A stretch of DNA of 64,000 bases from positions 186,001 through 250,000 of the forward strand of contig CAVWNY010000007.1 of the NCBI GenBank assembly GCA_963756545.1, written 5' to 3'. The position numbers and the translations under genes were made by a program. Within the stretch, counting starts at the first letter, position 1. Each line of letters starts with the position of its first letter. The notes beneath the pieces are model-generated. The model was given only the letters and a program-made list of their open reading frames with translations. It was not told the DNA's origin and did not search any database. Positions 1-9,008 of this stretch are shown one piece after another. Source of the DNA: DATFDN01 sp963756545. Its GTDB lineage: Bacteria > Pseudomonadota > Alphaproteobacteria > Acetobacterales > Acetobacteraceae.

Positions 1-70
1 CTGGCGATAACCTCCGGCGGTTTCCCGGATCGTCCGTCCGCGCTAACGTCCGAGCCTGGAGGTATCCGCC

Positions 71-733
71 ATGTCGCTAAGATTGAACGCCCAAGCACCG
101 GATTTCACCGCGGAGACGACGGAAGGACCGATCAGGTTCCACGAGTGGATCGACAACGGATGGGCCATCCTGTTCTCGCATCCCAAGGACTTCACCCCGG
201 TCTGCACGACGGAACTCGGCTACATGGCCGGCATGAAGCCGGATTTCGAGCGTCGGAACTGCAAGATCATCGGACTCAGCATCGATCCGGTGGCGAACCA
301 CGCCAAATGGGCCAAGGACATCGAGGAAACGCAAGGACACGCGGTGAACTACCCGATGATCGGCGACACCGATCTGAAGGTTGCGAAGCTCTATGACATG
401 CTGCCGGAGGATGTCGGCGGCAGCGCCGACGGGCGCACACCGGCCGACAACGCCACAGTGCGCGCGGTCTTCGTCATCGGGCCCGACAAGAAGATCAAGG
501 CCATGCTGACCTACCCGATGAGCACCGGCCGCAATTTCGACGAGGTGCTGCGCTTGCTCAACTCCTGCCAGGTGTCCGCAAAGCACGCCGTCTCTACGCC
601 GGTCAACTGGAAGCCGGGCGAGGACGTCGTGGTTCCGGCGGCGATGCCCGAGGAGCAGGTGAAGCAGAAATTTCCGGCCGGCTTGAAGACGCAGAAGCCC
701 TACCTGCGCTACGGCGCCCAGCCGCGAGACTGA
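71..733 (+). CDS. 1-Cys peroxiredoxin (Prx6 subfamily)
   Basis: This 220-residue protein reduces hydrogen and alkyl peroxides in the cytosol using a single peroxidatic cysteine. The thioredoxin-fold motif HPKDFTPVCTTELG places that residue at Cys45, with the conserved Pro and Thr around it. The C-terminal region after residue 160 (PVNWKPGEDVVVP) is the arm typical of the Prx6 subfamily and matches the usual 210-225 residue length. The ATG follows a good GGAGG ribosome binding site. It stands alone, converging on the next gene, with a GC-rich hairpin between them. I am sure of the family; the electron donor cannot be told from the sequence. Confidence 0.95.
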   Translation: MSLRLNAQAPDFTAETTEGPIRFHEWIDNGWAILFSHPKDFTPVCTTELGYMAGMKPDFERRNCKIIGLSIDPVANHAKWAKDIEETQGHAVNYPMIGDTDLKVAKLYDMLPEDVGGSADGRTPADNATVRAVFVIGPDKKIKAMLTYPMSTGRNFDEVLRLLNSCQVSAKHAVSTPVNWKPGEDVVVPAAMPEEQVKQKFPAGLKTQKPYLRYGAQPRD

Positions 734-742
734 GAGAAACCT

Positions 743-775
743 GCCGGCCCGGGATCGAGCCCCGGGGCCGGCTTT
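743..775. terminator. GC-rich hairpin between convergent genes
   Basis: An imperfect inverted repeat (GCCGGCCCGGG, short loop, CCCCGGGGCCGGC) is followed by TTT. It lies just after the peroxiredoxin stop and at the 3' end of the convergent acyl-CoA dehydrogenase gene, so it could serve both. The T-run is short, so intrinsic termination is only likely. Confidence 0.5.
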
Positions 776-2469
776 CAGCCACCCGCGCCCGGATCGGTCA
801 GGATCGCATCCACCTCCGCCGGCTCGGTGTCCGTCGGGTCGAGCGGATCGTACGGCAGGACGCGATGCCGCAGCACCAGGCGGGCAAGTGCGAGCCGGTT
901 AGGGTCATGCAAGCGCGACGCCTCCCACGCGATCGCGGCGGCGGAACCGACGTGATAGAGGCTGGATGCCGCTTGGCGCGCCAAAGCGGGATCGGCCACG
1001 GCTTTCTGCGCGAGACCCGCCGCCCGATCGAACGCGCCGCCGGCTTCGGGCAGCGCAGTCGTGTTGCTCAGCAGAAAATCAACATGCCCGCGCAGCGCGG
1101 CGAGCGCGTCCTCGCGTTGGGCAGCGCGGAGTACGTCGAGCGCAACGATGTTGCTCGTGCCCTCCCATATGGAACCAAGATGCGCGTCGCGCAGCAGGCG
1201 GGCGTCGGGCCACTCCTCGATGTAGCCGCAGCCGCCCCGCACCTCCATCGCATCGCCGGTGACCACGCGCGAGTCGCGACAGGCCCGGAACTTGATCAGC
1301 GGGGTCAGGATGCGCAGCAAGGCGTAGGCGCCGGGCTCCCCCGCATCGGCCCGCCGCAGCACGTCCGCGGTTTGGAACATCATGGTCCGCGCCTGCTCGG
1401 TGCGGACCACCATCTTCAACAACTGGCGGCGCATCAGCGGGAATTCGACCAGGCGGCGGCCGAACGCCATCCGGCGATGGGCGATGAATAGCGCCTCCGT
1501 CACCGCCCGGCGCATCAGCCCGGCGGCGCGCACCCCGTTGGACAGGCGGGAGCTGTTGATCATGTCGGCCATCTGCCGGAAGCCGGCGCCGGGATCGCCG
1601 ACCACCCAGGCGTGCGCGCCTTCCAGCCGGATCTCGCCGCTCGCCATGGAGCGGGTGCCGAGCTTGTCCTTCAAGCGCACGATCCGATAGTGGTTCGCCG
1701 TGCCGTCGGGCAGCGTGCGCGGCAAGAGGAACAAGGCGACGCCTTTCAACCCAGACGGCCCGCCCTCGGGCCGCGCCAGAACCATCGCGAGTTCGGCGTC
1801 CGCGTTGGAGCAGAACCACTTGTCTCCGGTCAGGCGCCATGTCCCGTCCCCGGCCGGCGCCGCACGCACCGCGGTTGCGGCGACGTCGGACCCTGCGCCC
1901 TGCTCGGTGATGAACATCGCCCCCTGATGGATCGTGTCCATGTCCTGGCTGGCGAGGACCGGCAGGTAGCGCTCGACGAGCGCCGGATCGCCGAACCGGC
2001 GCAGCGTGCGGGTCAGGCTGTCGGTCATGCTGACCGGGCAGAGCAGGCCGAACTCCGCCTGGGCGAACAGATAGGTGAGCGCATACTTCGCCGCCGGCGG
2101 CATCGGGTCGGGCCAGCCCAAGACGCCGCCCCGGTGCGACATCGCGGCCAAACCCAGTTCGCCGAACGCAATCCGCTCCATCTCCGCGTAAGCGGGGTGC
2201 TTGTCGATCGTCTCCCGGTCTTCGCCGCGCCGCGTGCGTGGCCGCAGCGCCGGGGGGTTGCGATCGGCGACCCCGGCCAACTCGTCGAGCCTGCCGCCGG
2301 CCAGCGCGCCCAACCGATCGAAATGCGAAACGAGATGGGCTGCCAGAGCGGGCGGGAGATAGAGCTGAAGCAGCGGGCGCAAGCCGGGATCTGCGCGGAA
2401 CAGGTTCAGGCCGCGGCTGTCCGGAATTGCAGCCGCGCCAGTCGGTGCGGCCAGGGACTGATGCGGCAT
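775..2469 (-). CDS. AidB-like acyl-CoA dehydrogenase family protein
   Basis: A 564-residue flavoprotein of the acyl-CoA dehydrogenase superfamily. The length, the long N-terminal extension before the helical domain and the motif FITEQGAGSDVAATA place it in the AidB-like branch, which in Escherichia coli is linked to the adaptive response to alkylation damage. The C-terminal part carries RGGCGYIEEWPDARLLRD and GSIWEGTSNIVALD, the FAD and active-site regions. It starts 4 bp after the cysK stop, so the two are probably co-transcribed. No strong Shine-Dalgarno is visible. The substrate is unknown, and the family assignment does not prove a DNA repair role. Confidence 0.88.
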   Translation of the reverse strand: MPHQSLAAPTGAAAIPDSRGLNLFRADPGLRPLLQLYLPPALAAHLVSHFDRLGALAGGRLDELAGVADRNPPALRPRTRRGEDRETIDKHPAYAEMERIAFGELGLAAMSHRGGVLGWPDPMPPAAKYALTYLFAQAEFGLLCPVSMTDSLTRTLRRFGDPALVERYLPVLASQDMDTIHQGAMFITEQGAGSDVAATAVRAAPAGDGTWRLTGDKWFCSNADAELAMVLARPEGGPSGLKGVALFLLPRTLPDGTANHYRIVRLKDKLGTRSMASGEIRLEGAHAWVVGDPGAGFRQMADMINSSRLSNGVRAAGLMRRAVTEALFIAHRRMAFGRRLVEFPLMRRQLLKMVVRTEQARTMMFQTADVLRRADAGEPGAYALLRILTPLIKFRACRDSRVVTGDAMEVRGGCGYIEEWPDARLLRDAHLGSIWEGTSNIVALDVLRAAQREDALAALRGHVDFLLSNTTALPEAGGAFDRAAGLAQKAVADPALARQAASSLYHVGSAAAIAWEASRLHDPNRLALARLVLRHRVLPYDPLDPTDTEPAEVDAILTDPGAGG

Positions 2470-2473
2470 CGGC

Positions 2474-3475
2474 TCAGCTCAGCCACCCCGGCGCGGGCAA
2501 TCCCTTCTCCCGCAGGAAGGTCGGATTGAACAGCTTCGACTGATAGCGCGCGCCGCCGTCGCACAAAACTGTAACGACCGTGTGCCCCGGACCCATCTCG
2601 CGGGCCAGTCGGATCGCGGCGGCGACGTTGATCCCCGTCGAGCCACCGAGCACCAGCCCCTCATGCTCGACGAGATCGAAGATGATCGGCAGCGCCTCCT
2701 CGTCGGGAATCCGCACTGCCCCGTCGATCGGGGCGCCTTCGAGGTTCTTGGTGACGCGGCTGTTGCCGATGCCCTCGGTGATGGAGTTGCCTTCGGCGCG
2801 AAGCTCGCCATTGGTGTAGTGGTTATAGAAGGCCGAGCCCATCGGGTCGGCGAGCACGATGCGGATTTTGGGATTGCGCGCCTTGAGGGCGAGGCCGACG
2901 CCGGCGATCGTGCCGCCGGTGCCGGCCGAACAGGTGAAGCCATCCACCTTGCCCGCCGTGTCCGCCCAGATCTCCTCACCGGTCGTCCGCCTGTGGCCTT
3001 CGCGATTGGCGACGTTGTCGAACTGGTTGGCCCAGATGGCGCCGTTCGGCTCGGTTTCGGCCAGCTCGGCGGCGAGCCGTTCGGAGGCGCGGACGTAGTT
3101 GCCGGGATCGCGGTAGGGCTTGGCCGGCACCAGCCGCAGATCGGCCCCGATCAGGCGGATGAAGTCCTTCTTCTCCTGGCTCTGCGTCTCCGGCATCACA
3201 ATGACCGTGCGGTAGCCGCGCGCATTGCCGACGAGGGCCAGCCCGATTCCGGTGTTCCCGGCCGTGCCCTCGACGATCACCCCACCGGGGCGCAACTGTC
3301 CCCTCGCCTCGGCGTCCTCGATGATCGCCAGCGCGGCGCGGTCCTTGACCGAGCCGCCGGGGTTCAGGAACTCGGCCTTGCCGAGAATCTCGCAGCCCGT
3401 CGCCTCGGAGGCGCGCTTGAGGCGAATAAGCGGCGTGTTGCCGATGCTGCCCAGGAACCCGTCGCGGATCGTCAT
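2474..3475 (-). CDS. cysK: Cysteine synthase A (O-acetylserine sulfhydrylase)
   Basis: This PLP enzyme makes L-cysteine from O-acetylserine and sulfide. The 333-residue protein has the PLP lysine in GGSVKDRAA (Lys44), the substrate loop EGTAGNTGIGLA and the phosphate-binding CSAGTGGTIAG. The start at 3475 is chosen because GGGAGGGG sits at proper distance upstream and the family begins at this point; an in-frame start 45 bp upstream is less likely. The TAGNTG variant of the usual TSGNTG loop is common in alphaproteobacterial CysK. It is followed at 4 bp by the AidB-like gene. Confidence 0.93.
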   Translation of the reverse strand: MTIRDGFLGSIGNTPLIRLKRASEATGCEILGKAEFLNPGGSVKDRAALAIIEDAEARGQLRPGGVIVEGTAGNTGIGLALVGNARGYRTVIVMPETQSQEKKDFIRLIGADLRLVPAKPYRDPGNYVRASERLAAELAETEPNGAIWANQFDNVANREGHRRTTGEEIWADTAGKVDGFTCSAGTGGTIAGVGLALKARNPKIRIVLADPMGSAFYNHYTNGELRAEGNSITEGIGNSRVTKNLEGAPIDGAVRIPDEEALPIIFDLVEHEGLVLGGSTGINVAAAIRLAREMGPGHTVVTVLCDGGARYQSKLFNPTFLREKGLPAPGWLS

Positions 3476-3590
3476 GCGCCCCTCCCGCCTCTGCGACGCG
3501 AGACTAGGCGAGCGCCACAAAGGAAACCAGCCAGACGCCCGATTTGGGCCAGTCCGCGAGGGCTGGCCCGCTTCCGGGGCGTGCCGACCG

Positions 3591-5133
3591 CTACGCCGCC
3601 GCCTTCTCCTTCAGCACATCCTTGATGTCGCGGAAGGCGAGCGCCGGGCTGAGGTCGATCGTGCGGCGCATCATGAAGGCCGAGGTGGCGAGAAACACGG
3701 GGTCGCCGTCCACATCCTCGGCGATCGAGGCGCGGTTCTCGGCGACGAACCGTGCGAGCGCGGCCTTGTCGGGCGAGGAGATCCAGCGCGCCACGGCGTA
3801 GGGCGTCGCCTCGAACCCGATCCCGATGCCGTATTCCGCCCCGAGCCGCGCCTGCAACACGTCCAACTGCAACGTCCCCACCACGCCGACGATCGGCGGG
3901 GAGCCGTCGAGCGGGCGGAACAACTGCACCACGCCCTCCTCGGCCAGTTCCTGCAACGCCTGTCGCAGCTTCTTCGCCTTCATCGCGTCGTCGAGGCGCA
4001 CGCGACGCAGGATCTCCGGGGCGAAGTAGGGCACGCCGAGGAAATTCAGGTCGTCGCCGTCGGTGAGCGTGTCGCCGATGCGCAGCGTGCCGTGATTGGG
4101 GATGCCCACCACGTCGCCGGCGAACGCCTCCTCCACCAGTTCGCGCTCGCGGGCAAAGAAGAATTGCGGGGCATGCAACGGGATCAGCTTGCCGGTGCGG
4201 ACCTGCTTGAGCCGCATCCCGCGCACCAGCCGGCCCGAGCACACCCGGGCGAAGGCGATGCGGTCGCGGTGGTTCGGGTCCATGTTCGCCTGGATCTTGA
4301 ACACGAGCGCCGTCAGCCGGGGCTCGGTGGCTTGTACCGCGCCCACATCCGCCGGCTGGTCGCGCGGCGCGGGGCCATATTCGGCCAAGCCCGCCAGCAG
4401 GTCGGCGACACCGATCCCCTTGATAGCGGCCCCGAAATAGACTGGGGTCAGGTGTCCCTCCAGGAAGCTCTGTCCGCTCGAACGCCGGCAGTGCGGACTG
4501 CACCAGATCGACCTCCTCGCCCATCGCGATCAGGCGGGGATCGGATTGCGCCAAATCGGTCTTCAGACGCAGCTCGCGCCCCCGCAGGTCATAGGTTCCG
4601 ACGAAGTCCGCCGCGCGCCCAACGGGCCACGTCACCGGCGCGGTGTCGAGCGCGAGGGTGGAGGCGATCTCGTCGAGCAACTCCAAAGGATCGCGGCTCT
4701 CGCGGTCCATCTTGTTGATGAAAGTGACGATCGGGATGTCGCGCAGCCGGCAGATCTCGAACAGCTTGCGCGTACGCGCCTCGATCCCCTTCGCCGCGTC
4801 GATCACCATGACGGCCGAATCCACCGCGGTCAGCGTGCGGTAGGTGTCCTCGGAGAAGTCCTCGTGGCCGGGCGTGTCGAGCAGGTTGAACACGCAGCCG
4901 GCGTGCTCGAACGTCATCACCGAGGTCACGACCGAGATCCCGCGCTCGCGCTCGATCCCCATCCAGTCCGACCGTGTGCGCCGCCGCTCGCCCTTGGCGC
5001 GCACCGAGCCGGCGAGCTGGATGGCGCCGCCGGCGCGCAGGATCTGCTCGGTAAGCGTCGTCTTGCCCGCGTCGGGGTGGGAGATGATGGCGAATGTGCG
5101 GCGGCGGCCGATCTCGGCCGAATTGTCGGTCAT
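3591..5133 (-). pseudogene. prfC: Peptide chain release factor 3, frameshifted
   Basis: RF3 is a GTPase that recycles RF1/RF2 from the ribosome. The N-terminal 220 residues show the G domain: SHPDAGKTTLTEQ (G1), DTPGHEDFSEDT (G3) and NKMDR (G4). The C-terminal half (KIQANMDPNHRDR, then the RF3 C-terminal domain ending LKEKAAA) is in another frame. The break lies at 4470-4473, where four bases separate two family-matching segments (ALPAFER and SFLEGHLTPV); removing one base restores an RF3 of about 513 residues. Either a sequence error or an inactivating mutation would explain this; RF3 is not essential in many bacteria. Confidence 0.88.
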
Positions 5134-5147
5134 GCATCGTCATGTCC

Positions 5148-5212
5148 GGGCTTGGCCCGGGCATCCACGTCTCCGCTCGCGAGTAAAAAGTCGTGGGTGG
5201 CCGGGCCAACCC
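5148..5212. repeat. Palindromic intergenic repeat downstream of rpsD
   Basis: Two arms of about 21 bases (5148-5169 and 5192-5212) form an imperfect inverted repeat around a central part containing TCGCGAGTAAAAAG. The arm sequence resembles short repeats scattered between genes of many alphaproteobacteria. It occupies the gap between rpsD and prfC and may end or process the rpsD transcript. Confidence 0.55.
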
Positions 5213-5254
5213 TCGGATCGAGTCCGGGGGAGGCCATGATGGCGGCCATTTGCA

Positions 5255-5869
5255 TCAGCGCGAATAAAACTCGACCACCAGATTGGGCTCCATCTGCACC
5301 GGATAGGGCACGTCCGACAGTTTCGGCGCGCGCAGGAAGCGGCCCTTCATGGCGCGGTGATCGACCTCGACGTATTCGGGGGTGTCGCGCTCGCCGCTCT
5401 GCGCCGCGTCCAGCACGACGGCGAGTTGCTTGGAACGCTCCTTCACCTCGATCGTGTCGTTGTCCTTGACGATGTAGGACGGGATGTTGAGGCGCTTGCC
5501 GTTCACCAGGATGTGGCCGTGCGAAACGAACTGACGCGCGGCAAAGGGGGTGATGGCGAATTTCATGCGGTAGATGACCGCGTCCAGCCGGCGCTCCAGC
5601 AGGTCGATCAGGTTCTCGGACGTATCGCCCTTGCGGCGGACGGCTTCCTCGTAATACTTGCGGAACTGCTTCTCGCCGATATTGCCGTAATAGCCCTTCA
5701 GCTTCTGCTTGGCGGCGAGCTGGACTCCGAAATCCGTCACCTTCTTGCGGCGCTGGCCGTGCTGGCCAGGGCCATAATCGCGCTTGTTGATCGGCGACTT
5801 GGGGCGCCCCCAGAGATTGACGCCCAGGCGGCGGTTGATCTTGTACTTGCTTTCGACGCGCTTGGTCAT
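5255..5869 (-). CDS. rpsD: 30S ribosomal protein S4
   Basis: S4 is a primary 16S rRNA-binding protein that nucleates assembly of the 30S body. The 204-residue protein has the expected N-terminal basic region (MTKRVESKYKINRRLG), GQHGQRRKK, and an S4 RNA-binding domain around residues 95-155 (LERRLDAVIYRM, SHGHILVNGKR). The start at 5869 follows GAAGGAAC; upstream in-frame codons do not belong to the family. A good promoter is visible about 100 bp upstream, leaving a leader of roughly 90 bases. Confidence 0.97.
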   Translation of the reverse strand: MTKRVESKYKINRRLGVNLWGRPKSPINKRDYGPGQHGQRRKKVTDFGVQLAAKQKLKGYYGNIGEKQFRKYYEEAVRRKGDTSENLIDLLERRLDAVIYRMKFAITPFAARQFVSHGHILVNGKRLNIPSYIVKDNDTIEVKERSKQLAVVLDAAQSGERDTPEYVEVDHRAMKGRFLRAPKLSDVPYPVQMEPNLVVEFYSR

Positions 5870-5968
5870 GCGGCGCGGGTTCCTTCGCTCTCTTTGTTGC
5901 ACCGGTAGGCCACACGCAGTGGCGGGCGCGGGTCCCGAAGATCCGTCCACGTTCCCGGCAGTGCGGGG

Positions 5969-5997
5969 CCTATACGGGCGGCGGCGGAGGCTGTCAA
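5969..5997 (-). promoter_or_regulatory. Sigma70-type promoter for rpsD
   Basis: On the minus strand a perfect -35 box TTGACA (5992-5997) is separated by exactly 17 bases from TATAGG (5969-5974). Transcription would start near 5962, about 93 bases before the rpsD start codon. This is the best consensus promoter I found in the window. Confidence 0.7.
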
Positions 5998-6069
5998 ACG
6001 AACCTCCTCCCCGAACCTTGATCTCCTGAAGTGCACCCATTGCGCTCCCGGCGCGCTAAGGTTGTTGCC

Positions 6070-8016
6070 ATGACGAAGCGACGGCATCGGCTCTGGTGGC
6101 TGCTGGGGGCAGGCGTGCCCGTGCTGCTGGTCGGAGGGGGCATGGCCGGATGGCACTGGGGCCAGGCGGCGCTCCGGCCGCTGGTGGAGGCGCGTGCCTC
6201 CGCCGCCCTCGGCCGCAAGGTCGTCCTCAGCCACCTGCACGTAAGCCCCGGGCGGATCGCCACCATCACCGCCGACGACGTGGTGATCGCCAATCCTGAT
6301 GGCTGGCCGGCCAATGACCCGCCGCTGGCCGACATCAAGCGGCTGGTCATCCGGTTCGACCTCTGGACCTATCTGCGCCACCGCCAGATCGACATTCCCG
6401 AGATCGACATTCAGCAGCCGCACGTCTTCGCCGCCGAGATGGCGAACCACGCGGCGAACTACCACCTGGCGATGGCGAGCTCCGGCGGCTCCGGCATGCG
6501 CATCGGCGATCTGCGGATCGAGGGCGGCCAGGTTCACGCCGTGCTGGCGCCGCTGCGCGCGAACTTCGAGGTGGCGGTGCGGACCGAGCAGGCGCCGGGC
6601 CGTCAGGCCGCGCTGCTGGCGGAGGCGCGCGGCACCTATGCCGACCAGCCGATCCAGGCCCGCATGGTCGGCGGCGCCGTCCTGGGCTTGCGCGACGCGG
6701 CGCATCCCTGGCCCGTCGATCTCCGTGTGGCCGACGGCCGCACCGAAGCGCGGTTGCAGGGAAGCATCGTCGATCCTCTGGCGCTCGCCGGCGCGCGACT
6801 GCGCTTGCAGCTTGCCGGCCCCAGCCTGAGCATGCTGCGCCCTCTGATCGGCATTGCGCTACCCGAGACCCCGCCGTTCCAGCTCTCCGGCGCGCTCGGC
6901 TTCGCCAACCACCGCATCCGCTTCAACGACATTGCCGGGCGGGTCGGATCGAGCGACCTCGAAGGCGAAATAGCGGTCGCGCCCGGCGATCCCCGGCCGG
7001 TCGTGCAGGCCGAGCTTGCCTCGCGCGCGGTCGATCTCACTGATCTCGGCGGGTTCGTGGGCGCCAAGCCCGGACACGGCGAAACGAAGACCGAGGCCGG
7101 CGCGCCCGGATTGTTGCCCAGCACGCCCCTCAGCCTGCCGCAGTTCCACTATGCCGACGTCCATCTCCGATACCGGGCTGGCGCCATCAAGGGGAGGTCG
7201 ATGCCGCTCGACGACTTGTCGGCGGCACTCGACATCGTCAACGGCGAGGTGGCGCTGCACCCTGTCAGCTTCGGCGTGGGCGCGGGTCGCATCCGCGCCA
7301 ACGTTCGGCTGGTGCCGGTCGGCGGGCTGATCCGCGCCGACGCCGGCGTCGATTTCCAGCAAGTGGATTTGTCGCGGCTGATGGCCGCGACCCACGCCTT
7401 CCACGGGGTCGGCGCGCTGAGCGGCAGCGCCCGCATCAGGGGCGAGGGCAACTCGCTGGCGGCGATGGCGGCGAACGGCAACGGCGAGATCGTGCTCGGC
7501 ATGGCGGGGGGAGATCTCAGTGCCTTGCTGATCGATCTGTCGGGGCTGGAGTTCGGCAATGCAGTGCTATCCGCGCTGGGGGTGCCGAAGCGAACGCAGG
7601 TGGAGTGCCTGATCGCCGATTTTGCGCTCGATCGCGGGCTGCTGCGGACCCGTGCGCTGATCCTCGACACCGGCGCGGCGGTCGTACGCGGCACTGGGAC
7701 GATCAATCTGCGCGACGATGCGATGAGCCTCGTCATCCGCACTGCGCCCAAGCATTTCAGCATCGGCAGCCTGCCCGGGCCAATCGAAATCTCGGGCACA
7801 CTGAAGCATCCTCGCGTGCTGCCGAGCGCACAAACCGCGGCGCGGGCCGGGGTGGCGGGAGCACTTGCGGCGGTGTTCCCGCCCTTGGCGGTGCTGCCAA
7901 CCATCCAGTTCGGCACCACCGACCATCACCGCTGCCAAGCTCTTCTGGTCGAGGCCCGCCAGCAGGCGCCGGGCACTCCTCCGCCCGCGCCCCGGACAGC
8001 CAGGGCGGCGCGATGA
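6070..8016 (+). CDS. AsmA family protein
   Basis: A 648-residue envelope protein with one N-terminal membrane segment (about residues 8-28, LWWLLGAGVPVLLVGG) followed by a long periplasmic region rich in beta structure. The segment after the anchor (EARASAALGRKVVL, then repeated VxIxNPxG and LVIRFDLWTYL patterns) is typical of AsmA proteins, which are linked to outer-membrane lipid transport and biogenesis. I start it at 6070, where TAAGG precedes the ATG; an in-frame ATG at 6031 would reach into the rpsD promoter region. Its stop overlaps the next start by ATGA, so it is coupled to the DNA ligase gene. Confidence 0.8.
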   Translation: MTKRRHRLWWLLGAGVPVLLVGGGMAGWHWGQAALRPLVEARASAALGRKVVLSHLHVSPGRIATITADDVVIANPDGWPANDPPLADIKRLVIRFDLWTYLRHRQIDIPEIDIQQPHVFAAEMANHAANYHLAMASSGGSGMRIGDLRIEGGQVHAVLAPLRANFEVAVRTEQAPGRQAALLAEARGTYADQPIQARMVGGAVLGLRDAAHPWPVDLRVADGRTEARLQGSIVDPLALAGARLRLQLAGPSLSMLRPLIGIALPETPPFQLSGALGFANHRIRFNDIAGRVGSSDLEGEIAVAPGDPRPVVQAELASRAVDLTDLGGFVGAKPGHGETKTEAGAPGLLPSTPLSLPQFHYADVHLRYRAGAIKGRSMPLDDLSAALDIVNGEVALHPVSFGVGAGRIRANVRLVPVGGLIRADAGVDFQQVDLSRLMAATHAFHGVGALSGSARIRGEGNSLAAMAANGNGEIVLGMAGGDLSALLIDLSGLEFGNAVLSALGVPKRTQVECLIADFALDRGLLRTRALILDTGAAVVRGTGTINLRDDAMSLVIRTAPKHFSIGSLPGPIEISGTLKHPRVLPSAQTAARAGVAGALAAVFPPLAVLPTIQFGTTDHHRCQALLVEARQQAPGTPPPAPRTARAAR

Positions 8017-8999
8017 CCTGGCCGATTCCCCTCGATCTGCTGCCGATGGAGGCCGAGCCGGTCACGGAGTTGCCGGAGGGTCCCGGCTGGGCGTTCGAGC
8101 CGAAATACGACGGGTTCCGCTGCATCGCGTTCCGCGACGGCGCGGCGGTCGAATTGCAATCCCGACGGCAACGCCCGCTGGCTCGGTTCTTCCCGGAAGT
8201 CGCCGCCGCGATGGGGGCGCTATCGGTCACGCGGTTCGTGCTGGACGGCGAGTTGGTGATCGACGGCGCCGAGTTCGACACCTTGCAGATGCGCCTGCAT
8301 CCGGCCGCATCGCGCATCGCGCGGCTCTCGCGCGAGCATCCGGCGACCTTCGTGGCCTTCGATCTCCTCGCCGACGACACCGGGAACGCGGCGCTCGACT
8401 GGCCCTTTGAGGAGCGTCGCGCCGCGCTGGGAGCCTTGTTCGGGCGGATCGGTCCGGCAGGCGGCGTGCGCATCGCGCAGGAGACCCGGACACCCGAGGC
8501 GGCGCGTCACTGGCTGAAGGATGTGGGCCGCGGTCTGGACGGCATCGTCGCCAAGCGCCTCGACCTGGCGTACCAGCCGGGCAAGCGCGCGATGCTGAAA
8601 TACAAGCGGTGGCACACCGTCGACTGCGTGGTCGGCGGCGTCTATCTGGCGGCCGGAACGCAGCGGATCGAATATCTGCTGCTGGGCCTTTACGACGGCG
8701 AGGGCCGGCTGAGCTATGTCGGCCGCTGCGCGCCCGACGGGGCCGAAACGGAGGCGCGGGTCCGCCCGCTGCTCGGCCGCGGCGGCTTCACGGGCGATGC
8801 CCCCGGAGGTCCGAGCCGCTGGTCGAACCGGGCGCGCAAGCCCGAACCAGCCGAGCCCGTGCTGGTGGTGGAAGTCAGTGCCGACCACATCACCGCTGGG
8901 AAGTTCCGCCACGGCTCGCGCCTGCTCCGCTGGCGCGACGACAAGGACCCGCGCGCTTGCACCATGGCGCAGGTCCAGTTGCCGGCACGCCTGCGTTGA
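8013..8999 (+). CDS. ATP-dependent DNA ligase (LigC/LigD-type ligase domain)
   Basis: A 328-residue ligase of the kind used in bacterial end joining or accessory repair. The adenylation lysine is Lys31 in FEPKYDGFRC; further nucleotidyltransferase motifs include LDGELVI, AFDLLA, DGIVAKRLDLAYQPG and MLKYKR (motif V), followed by an OB-fold domain from about residue 205 (VGGVYLAAG, LLLGLYDGEG, SYVGRC). No polymerase or nuclease domain is attached and no Ku gene is near. It overlaps the AsmA-like gene by 4 bases. Confidence 0.92.
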   Translation: MTWPIPLDLLPMEAEPVTELPEGPGWAFEPKYDGFRCIAFRDGAAVELQSRRQRPLARFFPEVAAAMGALSVTRFVLDGELVIDGAEFDTLQMRLHPAASRIARLSREHPATFVAFDLLADDTGNAALDWPFEERRAALGALFGRIGPAGGVRIAQETRTPEAARHWLKDVGRGLDGIVAKRLDLAYQPGKRAMLKYKRWHTVDCVVGGVYLAAGTQRIEYLLLGLYDGEGRLSYVGRCAPDGAETEARVRPLLGRGGFTGDAPGGPSRWSNRARKPEPAEPVLVVEVSADHITAGKFRHGSRLLRWRDDKDPRACTMAQVQLPARLR

Positions 9000-9008
9000 C
9001 GAGAAGCC

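Noticed and set aside
865..2529. Open frames antisense to the AidB-like gene
   Set aside because: Arg/Ala/Gly-rich shadows with no motif; the minus-strand gene is well supported.
3472..4468. Continuation of the RF3 upstream frame past the frameshift into the cysK-proximal region
   Set aside because: After 4470 this frame becomes Arg/Gly/Pro-rich and has no RF3 similarity, whereas the other frame carries the RF3 C-terminal domain.
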